Of a stretch of 64,000 bases of DNA, positions 16,894 through 25,619 are shown piece after piece. Below the pieces are notes generated by a model. It did no database searches, was not told where the DNA came from, and saw only the letters and a list, made by a program, of their open reading frames with translations. The DNA comes from Porphyromonas uenonis DSM 23387 = JCM 13868 (GTDB lineage: Bacteria; Bacteroidota; Bacteroidia; Bacteroidales; Porphyromonadaceae): NCBI RefSeq assembly GCF_000482365.1, contig NZ_AXVC01000021.1, positions 51,764 through 115,763 of the forward strand, given 5' to 3'. Numbering within the stretch: position 1 is the stretch's first letter; each line of letters begins with the position of its first letter. Made by a program: the position numbers and the translations under genes.

Positions 16894-16932
16894 AAGGTCA
16901 CCTAACCCTCACTAAGAGGACTAGGTGACCTT
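16894..16932. terminator. Stem-loop downstream of the Ala-rich lipoprotein gene
   Basis: AAGGTCACCTA at 16894-16904 pairs perfectly with TAGGTGACCTT at 16922-16932. There is no long T-run. It lies about 60 nt past the lipoprotein stop and just upstream of the flippase gene. A 7-bp TTAGAG-type run (16797-16832) lies beside it. Confidence 0.5.
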
Positions 16933-16990
16933 CAACATGTTTTGTTGCTTAGGTTATCTCAGATTCTGAGTGATCTAGAGAAGTTGGTGT

Positions 16991-17266
16991 TTACTTCTTG
17001 ATCTGATCAGCAGCCTCCTGAGCCTTGTCAGCAGCAGCGTTAGCTGCGTCTGCAGCAGCGTCTGCAGTAGCGTTAGCCTCATCAGCAACTACCTGAGCTG
17101 CATCCTGAGTTGCCTGCTGTAGATCCTGAGCAGCTGCGTCAAGATTCTCCTGAGCGTTCTCAACATTCTGCTCAGCATTCTGAGCGTCCTGAGTTTTGTT
17201 CTCCTTGTTGCAAGAAACAAGGCTTAGAGCTGCAACAGCAGCTACGAGTACAAATACCTTCTTCAT
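16991..17266 (-). CDS. Small alanine-rich coiled-coil lipoprotein
   Basis: 91 residues starting MKKVFVLVAAVAALSLVSCNKE, a strong lipoprotein signal (Cys 19). The upstream in-frame ATG would put the signal out of place, so ATG 17266 is used. The mature part is almost only Ala, Asp, Glu, Gln and Asn in heptad-like repeats (DAAADAANAAADKAQEAADQ), predicting one long helix, much like Lpp-type spacers. A final KK ends the protein, which recalls the peptidoglycan-linked lysine of Lpp, but this is only a resemblance. It has its own promoter and terminator and is probably abundant. Confidence 0.85.
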   Translation of the reverse strand: MKKVFVLVAAVAALSLVSCNKENKTQDAQNAEQNVENAQENLDAAAQDLQQATQDAAQVVADEANATADAAADAANAAADKAQEAADQIKK

Positions 17267-17299
17267 ATTAGCTTTAGTATAAGTGATTAGTAACTGGTG

Positions 17300-17329
17300 C
17301 AAAGGTACACATTATTTTCGAATGTGCAA
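17300..17329 (-). promoter_or_regulatory. Promoter of the Ala-rich lipoprotein gene
   Basis: On the minus strand TTG (17327-17329) and TACCTTTG (17300-17307) are 19 bp apart. The ATG is 33 bp downstream. Confidence 0.65.
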
Positions 17330-17451
17330 GGGGTTAGGATACCTAGGATTAGTTCTTTGATCTTTCAAACCGTCTAAACAGTCGGGTCAAATGCTTTGTG
17401 GAAGCGGTCTAATGGCACAAAAGCATCAATTCATTGATTGACTTCTGATCT

Positions 17452-18126
17452 TTAATGAGATTGAGAAAATCTACCACCCGATGAGAGCGGCACGGGGTGG
17501 AGCCCCTTTATCAAGTCATCAAGTGTATAATAAGCGTAGGAAACGCCCGGCAGATGACCCGTAGGCGTGATCTGATAGTCAGGGATGCCTGTGCTATTGT
17601 AAGCGAGTGCGACAAACTCGGTGCAGTAGAGCGTGGTCGTATCTCTGAGGTCAAAGCGCGAGTCAAACCTCTTGGGATACCTCCCCCCAGGGCGATGTAG
17701 CGCTATGTAGGCTCTCATCTTCTGCAAGCCTAAGCTGTCTAGCGCTAAGGCGGGATAGATAGCGACCGCCTCAGACTCCATCAGGAAGCTGTCTAGTGGC
17801 TGGCGGAAGATGCCGTCAGCACCGAGCGAGCTGTCCTGATAGGCATGCCATACGACCCAGCGATGGCTAGTAGAGTCATAGTCGATGATACCGCAGTGGC
17901 TGTAGCTCTGCCCCTCGGAGGCCACCTTGCTAAAGAATGCCGAGAGCATCCCCTCGCCACGACGCAGTATGAGACTGCCAGGTCGCAGTGTCGTCGTATC
18001 AATGGCGATCATCTCTCGCTCGTGATGAGACGAGCAGGCGACAGTACCAGATAGAGCAAGCCCCAAGAGCAGTAGGAGGAGAGACCTCACTAGCTCTTGG
18101 GGCTTGTGATAGATAGACTTCATCAT
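17452..18126 (-). CDS. YiiX/NlpC-P60-like cysteine hydrolase lipoprotein
   Basis: 224 residues with a lipoprotein signal (LLLLLLGLALSGTVAC, Cys 31). The body is a permuted papain-like fold: LRPGSLILRRG at the start, SYSHCGIIDY with the catalytic-type His 77, and LYCTEFVALAY with Cys 168 and Glu 170. This order, His before Cys, is that of YiiX/YebB-type hydrolases thought to act on amide or ester bonds in the envelope. Substrate is unknown. It lies 46 nt downstream of the next lipoprotein gene in the same direction. Confidence 0.82.
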   Translation of the reverse strand: MMKSIYHKPQELVRSLLLLLLGLALSGTVACSSHHEREMIAIDTTTLRPGSLILRRGEGMLSAFFSKVASEGQSYSHCGIIDYDSTSHRWVVWHAYQDSSLGADGIFRQPLDSFLMESEAVAIYPALALDSLGLQKMRAYIALHRPGGRYPKRFDSRFDLRDTTTLYCTEFVALAYNSTGIPDYQITPTGHLPGVSYAYYTLDDLIKGLHPVPLSSGGRFSQSH

Positions 18127-18172
18127 AAGATTAAGTCTAGAAGAGTGCGTGTCGGAGTGACAGTCGCCTCGG

Positions 18173-18565
18173 TTACTTCATAGGGACCTCAACGATCTTC
18201 CACTCGTTGTTCACCTGGGTGAGGACCACCTTCTGCTTGAGTGTGTCTGGATCGTCTGAGGAGTCGATCGTCTCGACATAGCAAGTAATCGTATCTTGCC
18301 CCTCCGTGCGAGCGATACGGCTCATAGTTTTAGCTCTAGCGGCCTTTTCCTCTTCAGACTCTTCGGAGGCAAAGTAGGACACAACATTTACATACGCCTC
18401 AGCCTGCTCAGAAGCTGTGTAGGTACGAGCCTTGTCGTAGTCGCCAGCATTGAGCGCCTTGAAGAAGTCCATCGCGACCCGCTCCGCCTTTTTCTGGGGA
18501 GTAGAACAAGCTACAAACGCCAGCATGCTGACGAATGCGAAACTGATTAAAGCTAATCTCTTCAT
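18173..18565 (-). CDS. DUF4878-like lipoprotein (NTF2-like fold)
   Basis: 130 residues beginning MKRLALISFAFVSMLAFVAC (Cys 20 lipobox). The mature part starts with a helix, AERVAMDFFKALNAGDYDKARTYT, and ends in NNEWKIVEVPMK, the pattern of DUF4878/NTF2-like domains. These are usually small solute- or protein-binding lipoproteins with no enzyme activity assigned. It sits between aspA and the YiiX-like gene, with a 102-nt gap to aspA. Confidence 0.8.
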   Translation of the reverse strand: MKRLALISFAFVSMLAFVACSTPQKKAERVAMDFFKALNAGDYDKARTYTASEQAEAYVNVVSYFASEESEEEKAARAKTMSRIARTEGQDTITCYVETIDSSDDPDTLKQKVVLTQVNNEWKIVEVPMK

Positions 18566-18667
18566 AATATATAAGGTCTTAAAGGTTAGTAGTTCCTATT
18601 TCCTCTGTAGTCTAGGGGGATGTATTGACGGGGTGGCTTGTGTCTCCCCCACCCCATCAATATCCGC

Positions 18668-20104
18668 TTATAGTTGCTTCTTAGGCTTGATGTGGTCGAG
18701 CTTAGAGGGCTGGGTCATGTGCTTGGGATCCATCACCTCGTCGAGATCCTTCTTGTCTAGGATGCCGTGCTCCAGGACTAGCTCGTAGATACCCTTGCCC
18801 GTCTCAAGAGCCTCCTTGGCAATCTTGGTTGAGTTCTTATAACCGATGATTGGGTTGAGCGCCGTGACGATCGTGATCGAAGCCTCGATCTGCTGACGGC
18901 AACGCTCCTCGTTGGGCGTGATACCTGTGATACAACGCTCGATGAGGGTCGTGATACCACGCATCATCAGGTCAGAGCTCTCGAAGCAGCACTGAGCCAT
19001 GACAGGCTCCATAGCGTTGAGCTCCATCTGAGCAGCATCGCCAGCCATCAGGACGGTCGTATCGTTGCCCATCACCTTGTAGCATACCTGACTCATCACC
19101 TCAGGGATGACGGGGTTCACCTTACCTGGCATGATGGAGGAGCCTGGTTGCATCGCGGGTACGTTAAACTCGCCAATACCAGCTCTAGGACCAGAGGAGA
19201 GGAGACGGATGTCGTTGCAGATCTTATTGATCTTGACAGCGATACGACGTAGTGCGGATGAGTAGCCGATCATGACGGAGGTGTCGCTCGTAGCACCGAC
19301 GAGGTCAGCGCTCAGCTTGACTGGCCAGCCCGTGATCTCAGCCAATGCCTTGACACAAGCCTCTGCATAGCCTGGCTCTGAGGCGATACCAGTACCGATA
19401 GCGGTAGCACCCATATTAACCGTTAGGAACTCCTCGCTGGCACTCTTGAGCCTAGGTAGCTCCTCCTCTAGGATAGATGCAAAGCCGTGGAAGGTCTGTC
19501 CCAGCGTCATAGGTACAGCATCTTGTAGCTGCGTACGACCTATCTTGAGGACATGCTTCATCTCCTCAGCCTTAGCACGGAGCGCTGCAACAAGCTGCTC
19601 GACATGCTTGTACACCTCTAGTCCCTTGGGGTATAGCCCTAGGTGAATGGCTGTGGGGTAAGCATCATTGGTTGACTGTGAAGCGTTGACTCCATCATTG
19701 GGAGCGAGGAACTTGTACTCGCCAGGCTTGTGACCCATCTTCTGGAGGGCAATATTGCAGATCACCTCGTTGGCAGCCATATTGGTCGTCGTACCAGCGC
19801 CACCCTGTATCATATCCACTGCAAAAGCATCGTGATGCTTGCCAGCGATCAGTTCCTTGCAGGCGAAGACGATAGCCTCGTACTGCTCATCGGTCAGGAT
19901 GCCCTCGCTGTGGTTGGCAACAGCCGCACCCCACTTAGTGTAGGCTAGACCCTTGATGAAGTAAGGGTACTGGCTCAGCTTGAAGTTGCTAATCTGAAAG
20001 TTCTCCATACCGCGTAGCGTCTGCACCCCATAGAGTGCGTCTGCGGGTAGTTGGCGATCGCCTAGCAGGTCGCCTTCCGTTCTCATTTGCTTATTAGCCG
20101 TCAT
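18668..20104 (-). CDS. aspA: Aspartate ammonia-lyase
   Basis: AspA reversibly deaminates aspartate to fumarate and ammonia in the cytoplasm, feeding fumarate respiration. The 478-residue length fits. Markers are GDRQLPADALYGVQTLR, the substrate loop GAGTTTNMAANEV, NDGVNASQSTNDAYPTA, GRTQLQDAVPMTLG and the fumarase/aspartase signature GSSIMPGKVNP (321-331) carrying the catalytic serine. The long N-terminus and ADALYG favour aspartase over class II fumarase. Upstream lies a -7 box (20223-20230), leaving a leader of about 110 nt. Confidence 0.94.
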   Translation of the reverse strand: MTANKQMRTEGDLLGDRQLPADALYGVQTLRGMENFQISNFKLSQYPYFIKGLAYTKWGAAVANHSEGILTDEQYEAIVFACKELIAGKHHDAFAVDMIQGGAGTTTNMAANEVICNIALQKMGHKPGEYKFLAPNDGVNASQSTNDAYPTAIHLGLYPKGLEVYKHVEQLVAALRAKAEEMKHVLKIGRTQLQDAVPMTLGQTFHGFASILEEELPRLKSASEEFLTVNMGATAIGTGIASEPGYAEACVKALAEITGWPVKLSADLVGATSDTSVMIGYSSALRRIAVKINKICNDIRLLSSGPRAGIGEFNVPAMQPGSSIMPGKVNPVIPEVMSQVCYKVMGNDTTVLMAGDAAQMELNAMEPVMAQCCFESSDLMMRGITTLIERCITGITPNEERCRQQIEASITIVTALNPIIGYKNSTKIAKEALETGKGIYELVLEHGILDKKDLDEVMDPKHMTQPSKLDHIKPKKQL

Positions 20105-20222
20105 GTCTATATAGTTGTATTATCTGTATTTTGCTTTGCAAGAGAGTTCTAGAGACGCTTTCTTACCCGTGAGACTCTGTATCGAGTGTGGGTGTGCGAG
20201 CGTGACTGTACAATCCGTTTGG

Positions 20223-20230
20223 CAAAGATA
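20223..20230 (-). promoter_or_regulatory. -7 box for aspA
   Basis: TATCTTTG on the minus strand, with TTTC 20 bp further upstream as a weak -33. Confidence 0.45.
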
Positions 20231-20282
20231 CCTCTTTATTTTCTTACAGCGAAATGAAGGGGCCAAGCGGGACGTGTAACGG

Positions 20283-20628
20283 CTGTAGGGACGCACGGTC
20301 GTGCGTCCGTCCCCGTTAAAACCACTGATGCCGTAACTTTTGACACAACAAATGCACAGGTTACACGTATCGTTTTGATACAACGGACGCCCTCCGGCTA
20401 AACACTCCCGTGCGTCCCTACAACCGTTACACGTCTTGCTTTGACACAACGGACGCACAGATCGTGCGTCCCTACAAAGGGTTACACGTATCGCTTTGAT
20501 ACAACGGACGCCCTCCGGCTAAACACTCCCGTGCGTCCCTACAACCGTTACACGTCTTGCTTTGACACAACGGACGCACAGATCGTGCGTCCCTACAAAG
20601 GGCTACTCGTTCTGTGCGTCCCGACGAC
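20283..20628. repeat. Repeat family B, copy 2, with a 121-bp tandem duplication
   Basis: The aspA-DUF4374 gap (20105-20665) has no gene. It is filled with GGACGCACG / CGTGCGTCC palindromes. A block starting TTACACGTAT at 20361 repeats at 20482 (period 121 bp) with few differences. Spacers contain TTTGACACAACGGACG or TTTGATACAACGGACG. Confidence 0.8.
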
Positions 20629-20665
20629 TACGAGACTGGCTGTAGTCGCGCTGTGCTAGGGGATG

Positions 20666-21961
20666 TTACTCCTTGGCGATCGGTATAATGCGATCTATCT
20701 CGAAGCCGTCAGCCAGCGTAGCGCCCTTGGTCACCTTACGGGTGTTGAGGTTGTACTGATAGATGGTCGTAGGAGCGCCCTCTACATTAGCACCGATGCT
20801 GACCAAGTCGCCATTTCGTACGACCAACTGACCGAAGTTGCCATTGCTAAAGGGAATGTCCTTGATATGCTCCACCTGCTGCGTCTTGATGTTGCAGCGT
20901 AGCCAGTAGTAGACGTAGCGGTTCGTCTTGCTGCTCCAGTCGGTATTGCCCTTCTCCTTGAAGTCAGGATCCTGCATATAGAGGAGCACCTCGTCATCAT
21001 TGAGCGGGAAGACCGTGATGATCTTACCACGAGGCTGAGCATAGCCGTCGAAACTCTTGTCCGTCTCCATAGAGCCTGCGTTGACACGGAAGAGGAAGCT
21101 GCGCTGCTTCGTACCGCTCTTCTTCTTAGCATTCTCGGGGATATTGCAGGAAGCTGCAGCAAAGTAGAAGTTGCCCTTAGAGTCGAAGAAAGTCTTCTGG
21201 CTACGCGTCTCACCAAAAGAGGTCGAGCTTAGATGCTCACAGCGTGTGTCCTTGTCGATCTTCTTCACCGCCATCGTAGTCGCATCAATGAAAGCGATGT
21301 AGATCTCACTACGCTTGGGAGGCTGTGCCATAGAGCCCTTCTTAGGCTTCTCCATATAGACGTGTGGGAAGATGAGCGTGTTGTCAGCCTTGCGGTAGCC
21401 TAGCAGACCGCTAGAGTTGAAGAGCTCGTCCTCAGCAGGCTTAGGTAGGTCAAGCTTGCCCTCAGCCACGATGGCCATCTTGTTGACATCGACCTTGACC
21501 CAAGACATCTCCTGCTTGTCACCTACAGAGCTGACCATGACGAGTGTGTTGTCGTCTAGCCAAGCGTGCGAGAAGCGACGATCCTGGATCTGTGGCATAG
21601 GGATCTCCTTGATTGTCTCGATGCCAGTGTTGGACACGCGGAACTTGCCGAAGCGACCCTCACGAGAGACGTTGTAGTAGTAACCCTTGTGATATACCAC
21701 ATTCGGTGTCAAAGATTCAGGAGTCTCCACTCCCTCTCCCTTGATACTTAGGACACCATTGGTCAGGTCAGCAACACGTGCGATGATGTGTGCATCCTTG
21801 TTAGCGGTTGACTGACCAGTGGCTCCACCCAAAGGAACCCATAGGTCATAGCCCACGGTTATCTCCTTCTCAGTATTGGGCTTGTCTGTGCCACACGACG
21901 TGAATGAGAGTGTGACGAGAGCGACCACGAGGGCCGCCAGTAAGCGATAAGCTTTTGTCAT
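20666..21961 (-). CDS. DUF4374-like beta-propeller lipoprotein
   Basis: 431 residues with lipobox FTSC (Cys 23), so surface- or periplasm-exposed. The body has repeated beta-rich units (RFSHAWLDDNTLVMVSS, NNTLIFPHVYM-type, NFYFAAASCN, DDEVLLYMQDP), consistent with the DUF4374 propeller-like family that accompanies TonB receptors in Bacteroidota. It is the last gene of the riboswitch-controlled operon, 42 nt after the receptor gene. By analogy with surface lipoproteins such as BtuG it may hand a corrinoid, haem or metal chelate to the receptor. This role is inferred. Confidence 0.78.
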   Translation of the reverse strand: MTKAYRLLAALVVALVTLSFTSCGTDKPNTEKEITVGYDLWVPLGGATGQSTANKDAHIIARVADLTNGVLSIKGEGVETPESLTPNVVYHKGYYYNVSREGRFGKFRVSNTGIETIKEIPMPQIQDRRFSHAWLDDNTLVMVSSVGDKQEMSWVKVDVNKMAIVAEGKLDLPKPAEDELFNSSGLLGYRKADNTLIFPHVYMEKPKKGSMAQPPKRSEIYIAFIDATTMAVKKIDKDTRCEHLSSTSFGETRSQKTFFDSKGNFYFAAASCNIPENAKKKSGTKQRSFLFRVNAGSMETDKSFDGYAQPRGKIITVFPLNDDEVLLYMQDPDFKEKGNTDWSSKTNRYVYYWLRCNIKTQQVEHIKDIPFSNGNFGQLVVRNGDLVSIGANVEGAPTTIYQYNLNTRKVTKGATLADGFEIDRIIPIAKE

Positions 21962-22003
21962 AGTAATCTGTTTTGATGATTGATATAAGTGTTCGTGTCT
22001 CTT

Positions 22004-24163
22004 CTAGTTGAGGAATATGCGGAGCTTGCAGTAGAAGGCGCGTCCAGGCTTCTGTAACATATAGTTGTCGTAGAGCGGACGGTCTAGTAGATTGCTGCTC
22101 TGTAGAGATATGGAGTAGCGGTCGTGGGCGAAGCTCCAGGTGACCCCAGCCGAGAGGTCGTAGCTGGTCGGGATGACTGCCTTGGTGTTTTTGCGACCGA
22201 AGGCTGCCCAGGTGAGGTAAAACCAGTGGATATAGCCCAGTCCAGCGTTGAAGTGTATGGCACTCGCCTGGATGCCAAACGGTTTGCGCCAGTTAGCCCC
22301 TAGGAGTAGATTGCCATAGAGGAAGGGGTCGTTCGGGATTCGATAGCCATAGGTCGGGTTCGGCTGACCGTAGATGTTGATGCGCGTGCGGTCCCGCTCG
22401 TCGGTGTAGGTGCCGTTGAGCGTGAGGTCGAGGAGGTTGGCATAGTTATACTTGACCTCCATCTCGCCACCGAGGACGAGCGACGAGCCGACATTGTCGT
22501 ACTGGCTCTCGACGTCACCCAGCACCACACGATGGATGTAGTTGGACACGTTGCGATAGAAGGCGGTCGCCTCGTAGTTGAGGAAGTGCAGACCACCCCA
22601 CTGTGCCTGTCCGTAGAGCGTTAGGTTGAGGTTGTAAGCTTGCTCCGGCTGGAGCTTGAAGTTGGGGTAGATATTGGCTCCATTACCCATCAGCTCACGA
22701 GCTGTCGGCAGGCGGGTGGCACGCTCGAAGGAGGCTTTGACAGCTAGCTCGTCAGCGACCGTGTAGCGTAGGCCTAGCCCGTAGCCCAGATTGTTTTTAG
22801 TCTGTTGCGTAGGCACATCTTTGACACCCGTCAGCCAGTACATATCAGCCTGCTCGATGGCGACGTGGTAGAGGTAGTCCTTGGCAAAGATCATTCCACG
22901 CAAGCGCCCGTGAAGGAGTGTCGTCCCGTACGAGAGCCCGAAGATGTGCTGCGCCATGCGGTCTCGTGACGACTCAAAGTTGGGATCGTAAGTGTCGTAC
23001 CGCTCATTGGCTATGGAGCTCATCTGATAGTTGAAGTTGAGATGCCCGCCCTGAGGGATACTGTAGGCGAGGTTAGCACGAGCCGTCCAGCTGGGGCGCA
23101 CCGTGTGGCGGATCATACGTGTGCGGCGCATCAGCTCGCTGTAGTGTGTCTCTACGAAGGTGCCGTCCCAGCTATACTTGCGATAGGCGGTATCTGTGAT
23201 TATGATACGATTGCGAGCGAAGGAAGCGTCTATCGTGGCGGAGAGCCCTGGGGTGAAGAGATTGCGCTTGGCATAGTGTGCCGAGAAGCTCAAATCGTCG
23301 CGATCACGCATTGCCTCACCGATGACCAGCGTCTGACGAAAGCCGGTCTGTATCTCGCTGGCGCTCTTTGTATAGCCTACCCCGAGCAGGGCTGCATCAG
23401 CCCATGGCTTCTTGGTCACGCCCAGCTGCAGACGTCCTAAGAGCGACTGGTAGCCATCGTGAAAGCGTCGGAAGTCGCGTCGCTCGTACTCTTGCGTCTC
23501 GCCGTTCCACACCTCCATGCCGCGCATGATGTAGTCATTCTTAGAGTACTGATAGCGTAGCGTGGGGCGCACCGTAAAGCCACTCCGCTGCTCTCTATAC
23601 TGCCCCGCTAGATCTAGGGCAAAGGTGTGAAAGGAGCCACCCCGCAGCGAACAGTCCAGATAGCTCTCCCCACGGCTGTTGGTCACGATATTGACCGCTC
23701 CACCGAGGGCGTCCATACCGAGTTCAGGCGGTACGACCCCTTTGTAGATCTCAACACGGTCAATGAGGTTCACCGGCAGTGTAGCGAGCGAAGCCCCCTC
23801 GCCCATCGAGGAGAGCGGCACACCATTGATAAAGTAGCGAACGGCATGACCCGACAGACCATTGATCGATAGCTCATTGCTTGAGCCTACCCCACCAGAC
23901 TCTCTGAGACGTACACCCGAGCTCTGAGCGATCAGTTCGTTGAGACTCCCCATCGAGGCGATGAGGGGCTTGACATCTAGACTGATCGCCGAGAGCGTCT
24001 GCTGCTGCATGATACGTCTATGAGTAGGCGCCACGACGATCACCTCGCCGAGGTTCTTATAGTCTATCGTATCGTGAGGCTGTGTGCGGGTCTTCCGCTG
24101 CGCTGTAAGCGGGAGCACACAGCTAGCTAGGAGCAGAAATAGATAAAGGTAGCTACGTCTCAT
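22004..24163 (-). CDS. TonB-dependent outer-membrane receptor
   Basis: 719 residues with a signal peptide (YLYLFLLLASCVLPLTA-Q). A TonB-box-like segment (GEVIVVAP) is followed by a plug domain (IASMGSLNELIAQSSGVRLRE shortened as LNELIAQSSGVRL, SINGLSGHAVRYFINGVPL, DRVEIYKGVVPPELG, GGAVNIVT) and a beta-barrel ending in FYCKLRIFLN. No carboxypeptidase-like extension is present, so this is not the SusC type. It lies 4 nt after the CbiK-like gene under the cobalamin riboswitch, which points to corrinoid, cobalt, haem or siderophore import. The exact ligand is not readable. Confidence 0.9.
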   Translation of the reverse strand: MRRSYLYLFLLLASCVLPLTAQRKTRTQPHDTIDYKNLGEVIVVAPTHRRIMQQQTLSAISLDVKPLIASMGSLNELIAQSSGVRLRESGGVGSSNELSINGLSGHAVRYFINGVPLSSMGEGASLATLPVNLIDRVEIYKGVVPPELGMDALGGAVNIVTNSRGESYLDCSLRGGSFHTFALDLAGQYREQRSGFTVRPTLRYQYSKNDYIMRGMEVWNGETQEYERRDFRRFHDGYQSLLGRLQLGVTKKPWADAALLGVGYTKSASEIQTGFRQTLVIGEAMRDRDDLSFSAHYAKRNLFTPGLSATIDASFARNRIIITDTAYRKYSWDGTFVETHYSELMRRTRMIRHTVRPSWTARANLAYSIPQGGHLNFNYQMSSIANERYDTYDPNFESSRDRMAQHIFGLSYGTTLLHGRLRGMIFAKDYLYHVAIEQADMYWLTGVKDVPTQQTKNNLGYGLGLRYTVADELAVKASFERATRLPTARELMGNGANIYPNFKLQPEQAYNLNLTLYGQAQWGGLHFLNYEATAFYRNVSNYIHRVVLGDVESQYDNVGSSLVLGGEMEVKYNYANLLDLTLNGTYTDERDRTRINIYGQPNPTYGYRIPNDPFLYGNLLLGANWRKPFGIQASAIHFNAGLGYIHWFYLTWAAFGRKNTKAVIPTSYDLSAGVTWSFAHDRYSISLQSSNLLDRPLYDNYMLQKPGRAFYCKLRIFLN

Positions 24164-24167
24164 AGGC

Positions 24168-25115
24168 TTACTGAGCTATAGAGTCGGACTGGTGTAGCTT
24201 CTCGCCAGTCTCCTCGTAGATCGCTTTCTTGTCCATAATGGAGAGACGACGGTGTGTCATGAAGAAGTCCACTTTCCTCAGGATCATCTCCTGTATCTCT
24301 GGCAGTTCGCCGAGACCACGCACTACGCTCTCAACTTGATAGCCGAGCGCCTCTAGACGGGGCTGCCACTCTTGGAGCATATCCTCCTGGGCATGCTCGC
24401 CCGCCACGATCATAAGCGGCTGTAGGCAGACTCGCTTGAGACCCGTAGCACGCAGACGCTCGAGCACCTCCTCATAGTACGGGTAACCCTCCACACAGCC
24501 CACGATCACCTGACCATAGCCGTGGCGCTGCAGATAGTGATCCAGCATCGCATACTGAGCCGTGGCACTATCGTAGGTGCCGTGACCCACCCAGAGGTAA
24601 GCCACATCGGGCTCTAGATGAGCGGTCATGATGGCGGTCAAATCCCTATAATCACTCTCGTAGAAGAGGAGTGGCGTCACCAGTCTGATCTTCTTAAAGT
24701 GGCTCTGCTGATGCGCCACCTCATAGGATAGCGACTCCATCTCTACCCCATCGACGATGGTCGTAGAGACAACCAGCAGATGGGTAAAGCCTTCACGGGC
24801 GAGCTCTTTGAGTGCTTCGCCTGGCGTGGGGATCTCTATACCCCGTGCTGCTAGACGCTTGCGCACGATACGCGAACTGTAAGCTTGACGAACCTCTAGG
24901 TTGGGATAGGCGGAGGCTATGCGCTCGTTGATCGCATCGAGGGTGACCCGACGGGTGTCGTCATGGGTCGTGCCAAAGTGAACCACGAGAATAGCGCCTT
25001 TGTCACCAGGTGCCATAGCGGCAAAGAGCGAGTCGGTCTCAAAGATCTTATTGCCCGCCTGTAGCGAGAGCCCACCTAGGAGTAGTGTCATATATAATAG
25101 GAGTCGTTGCATCAT
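24168..25115 (-). CDS. cbiK: Exported CbiK-like anaerobic cobaltochelatase
   Basis: CbiK inserts Co2+ into sirohydrochlorin in anaerobic B12 synthesis. I use ATG 25115 (315 residues). Its N-terminus MMQRLLLYMTLLLGGLSLQA is a signal peptide, so the enzyme is exported, unlike classic CbiK. The chelatase fold is clear: ILVVHFGTTHDDTRR, LWVGHGTYDS (His 178), GCVEGYPYY (Glu 209) and VAGEHAQEDM (His 241). Spacings of 31 and 32 match the catalytic His/Glu/His of Salmonella CbiK. Periplasmic CbiK forms are known in Desulfovibrio. It is first in the riboswitch operon. No other B12 synthesis gene is nearby, so it may work on imported tetrapyrroles. Confidence 0.88.
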   Translation of the reverse strand: MMQRLLLYMTLLLGGLSLQAGNKIFETDSLFAAMAPGDKGAILVVHFGTTHDDTRRVTLDAINERIASAYPNLEVRQAYSSRIVRKRLAARGIEIPTPGEALKELAREGFTHLLVVSTTIVDGVEMESLSYEVAHQQSHFKKIRLVTPLLFYESDYRDLTAIMTAHLEPDVAYLWVGHGTYDSATAQYAMLDHYLQRHGYGQVIVGCVEGYPYYEEVLERLRATGLKRVCLQPLMIVAGEHAQEDMLQEWQPRLEALGYQVESVVRGLGELPEIQEMILRKVDFFMTHRRLSIMDKKAIYEETGEKLHQSDSIAQ

Positions 25116-25281
25116 ACGGTTGTTGCTTTGATCTGCTAGGTCAAGTCTAAGCATAGCACAGAGGTAGCACCACGCTCGCAAGCGTAGCACCTCTTGAGAG
25201 AGATATGCCTTTGATTGATTGACATAGCATTGAGGTACGCTTGCCACCGAGCGTACACAGTTATATACTAAGTTACGAGCG

Positions 25282-25465
25282 GTGGCAGGTCTCCTGACTT
25301 ACCCCAGCCTATCACCGCCTTCCCACCTGACCTCGGTCAGACAGTGGCTCATACGACTCTTGTGATAGGCTTTGTGGAATGGGGGGATCACAGTAGCGGG
25401 CACTGTACCAGATTCGCACTGGACTTCCCTCTTGCATCGCTCGGCAGACGAGCTGATGCACCACC
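25282..25465 (-). ncRNA. Cobalamin riboswitch
   Basis: On the minus strand the conserved order of the B12 aptamer is visible: AGAGGGAAGTCCAGTGCGAA (near 25420), the GCCCGCTACTGTGA block (near 25395), the GCCACTGTCTGACC arm, GGTGGGAAGGC and, at the 3' end, AAGTCAGGAGACCTGCCACC (25282-25301). It sits about 165 nt upstream of the CbiK-like start and should shut off the chelatase/receptor/lipoprotein operon when cobalamin is abundant. Boundaries are approximate. Confidence 0.93.
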
Positions 25466-25484
25466 ACTCAAAGATGTTGCGCCG

Positions 25485-25492
25485 CAAAGGTA
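25485..25492 (-). promoter_or_regulatory. -7 box for the cobalamin-riboswitch operon
   Basis: TACCTTTG on the minus strand just upstream of the aptamer. No clear -33. Confidence 0.5.
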
Positions 25493-25499
25493 CAAAAAA

Positions 25500-25612
25500 G
25501 AGGCTAGAAACTAGAGGATTAGAGATTAGAGGTCAGAGGTTAGAGGTTAGAAGTCAGAGAGGGGATCGGAACTATCGGAGCCATCGGAGCCATCGGGAAG
25601 AGGGCGAGAAGG
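25500..25612. repeat. Composite repeat family C (7-bp TTAGAG run plus 9-bp ATCGGAGCC run)
   Basis: A run of degenerate 7-mers of the AGATTAGAGG/AGGTTAGAGG type (25500-25562) passes into ATCGGAACT/ATCGGAGCC 9-mers (25564-25600). This is the left half of the architecture seen complete at 37411-37567 and 41376-41520. Confidence 0.65.
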
Positions 25613-25619
25613 GATGGAC

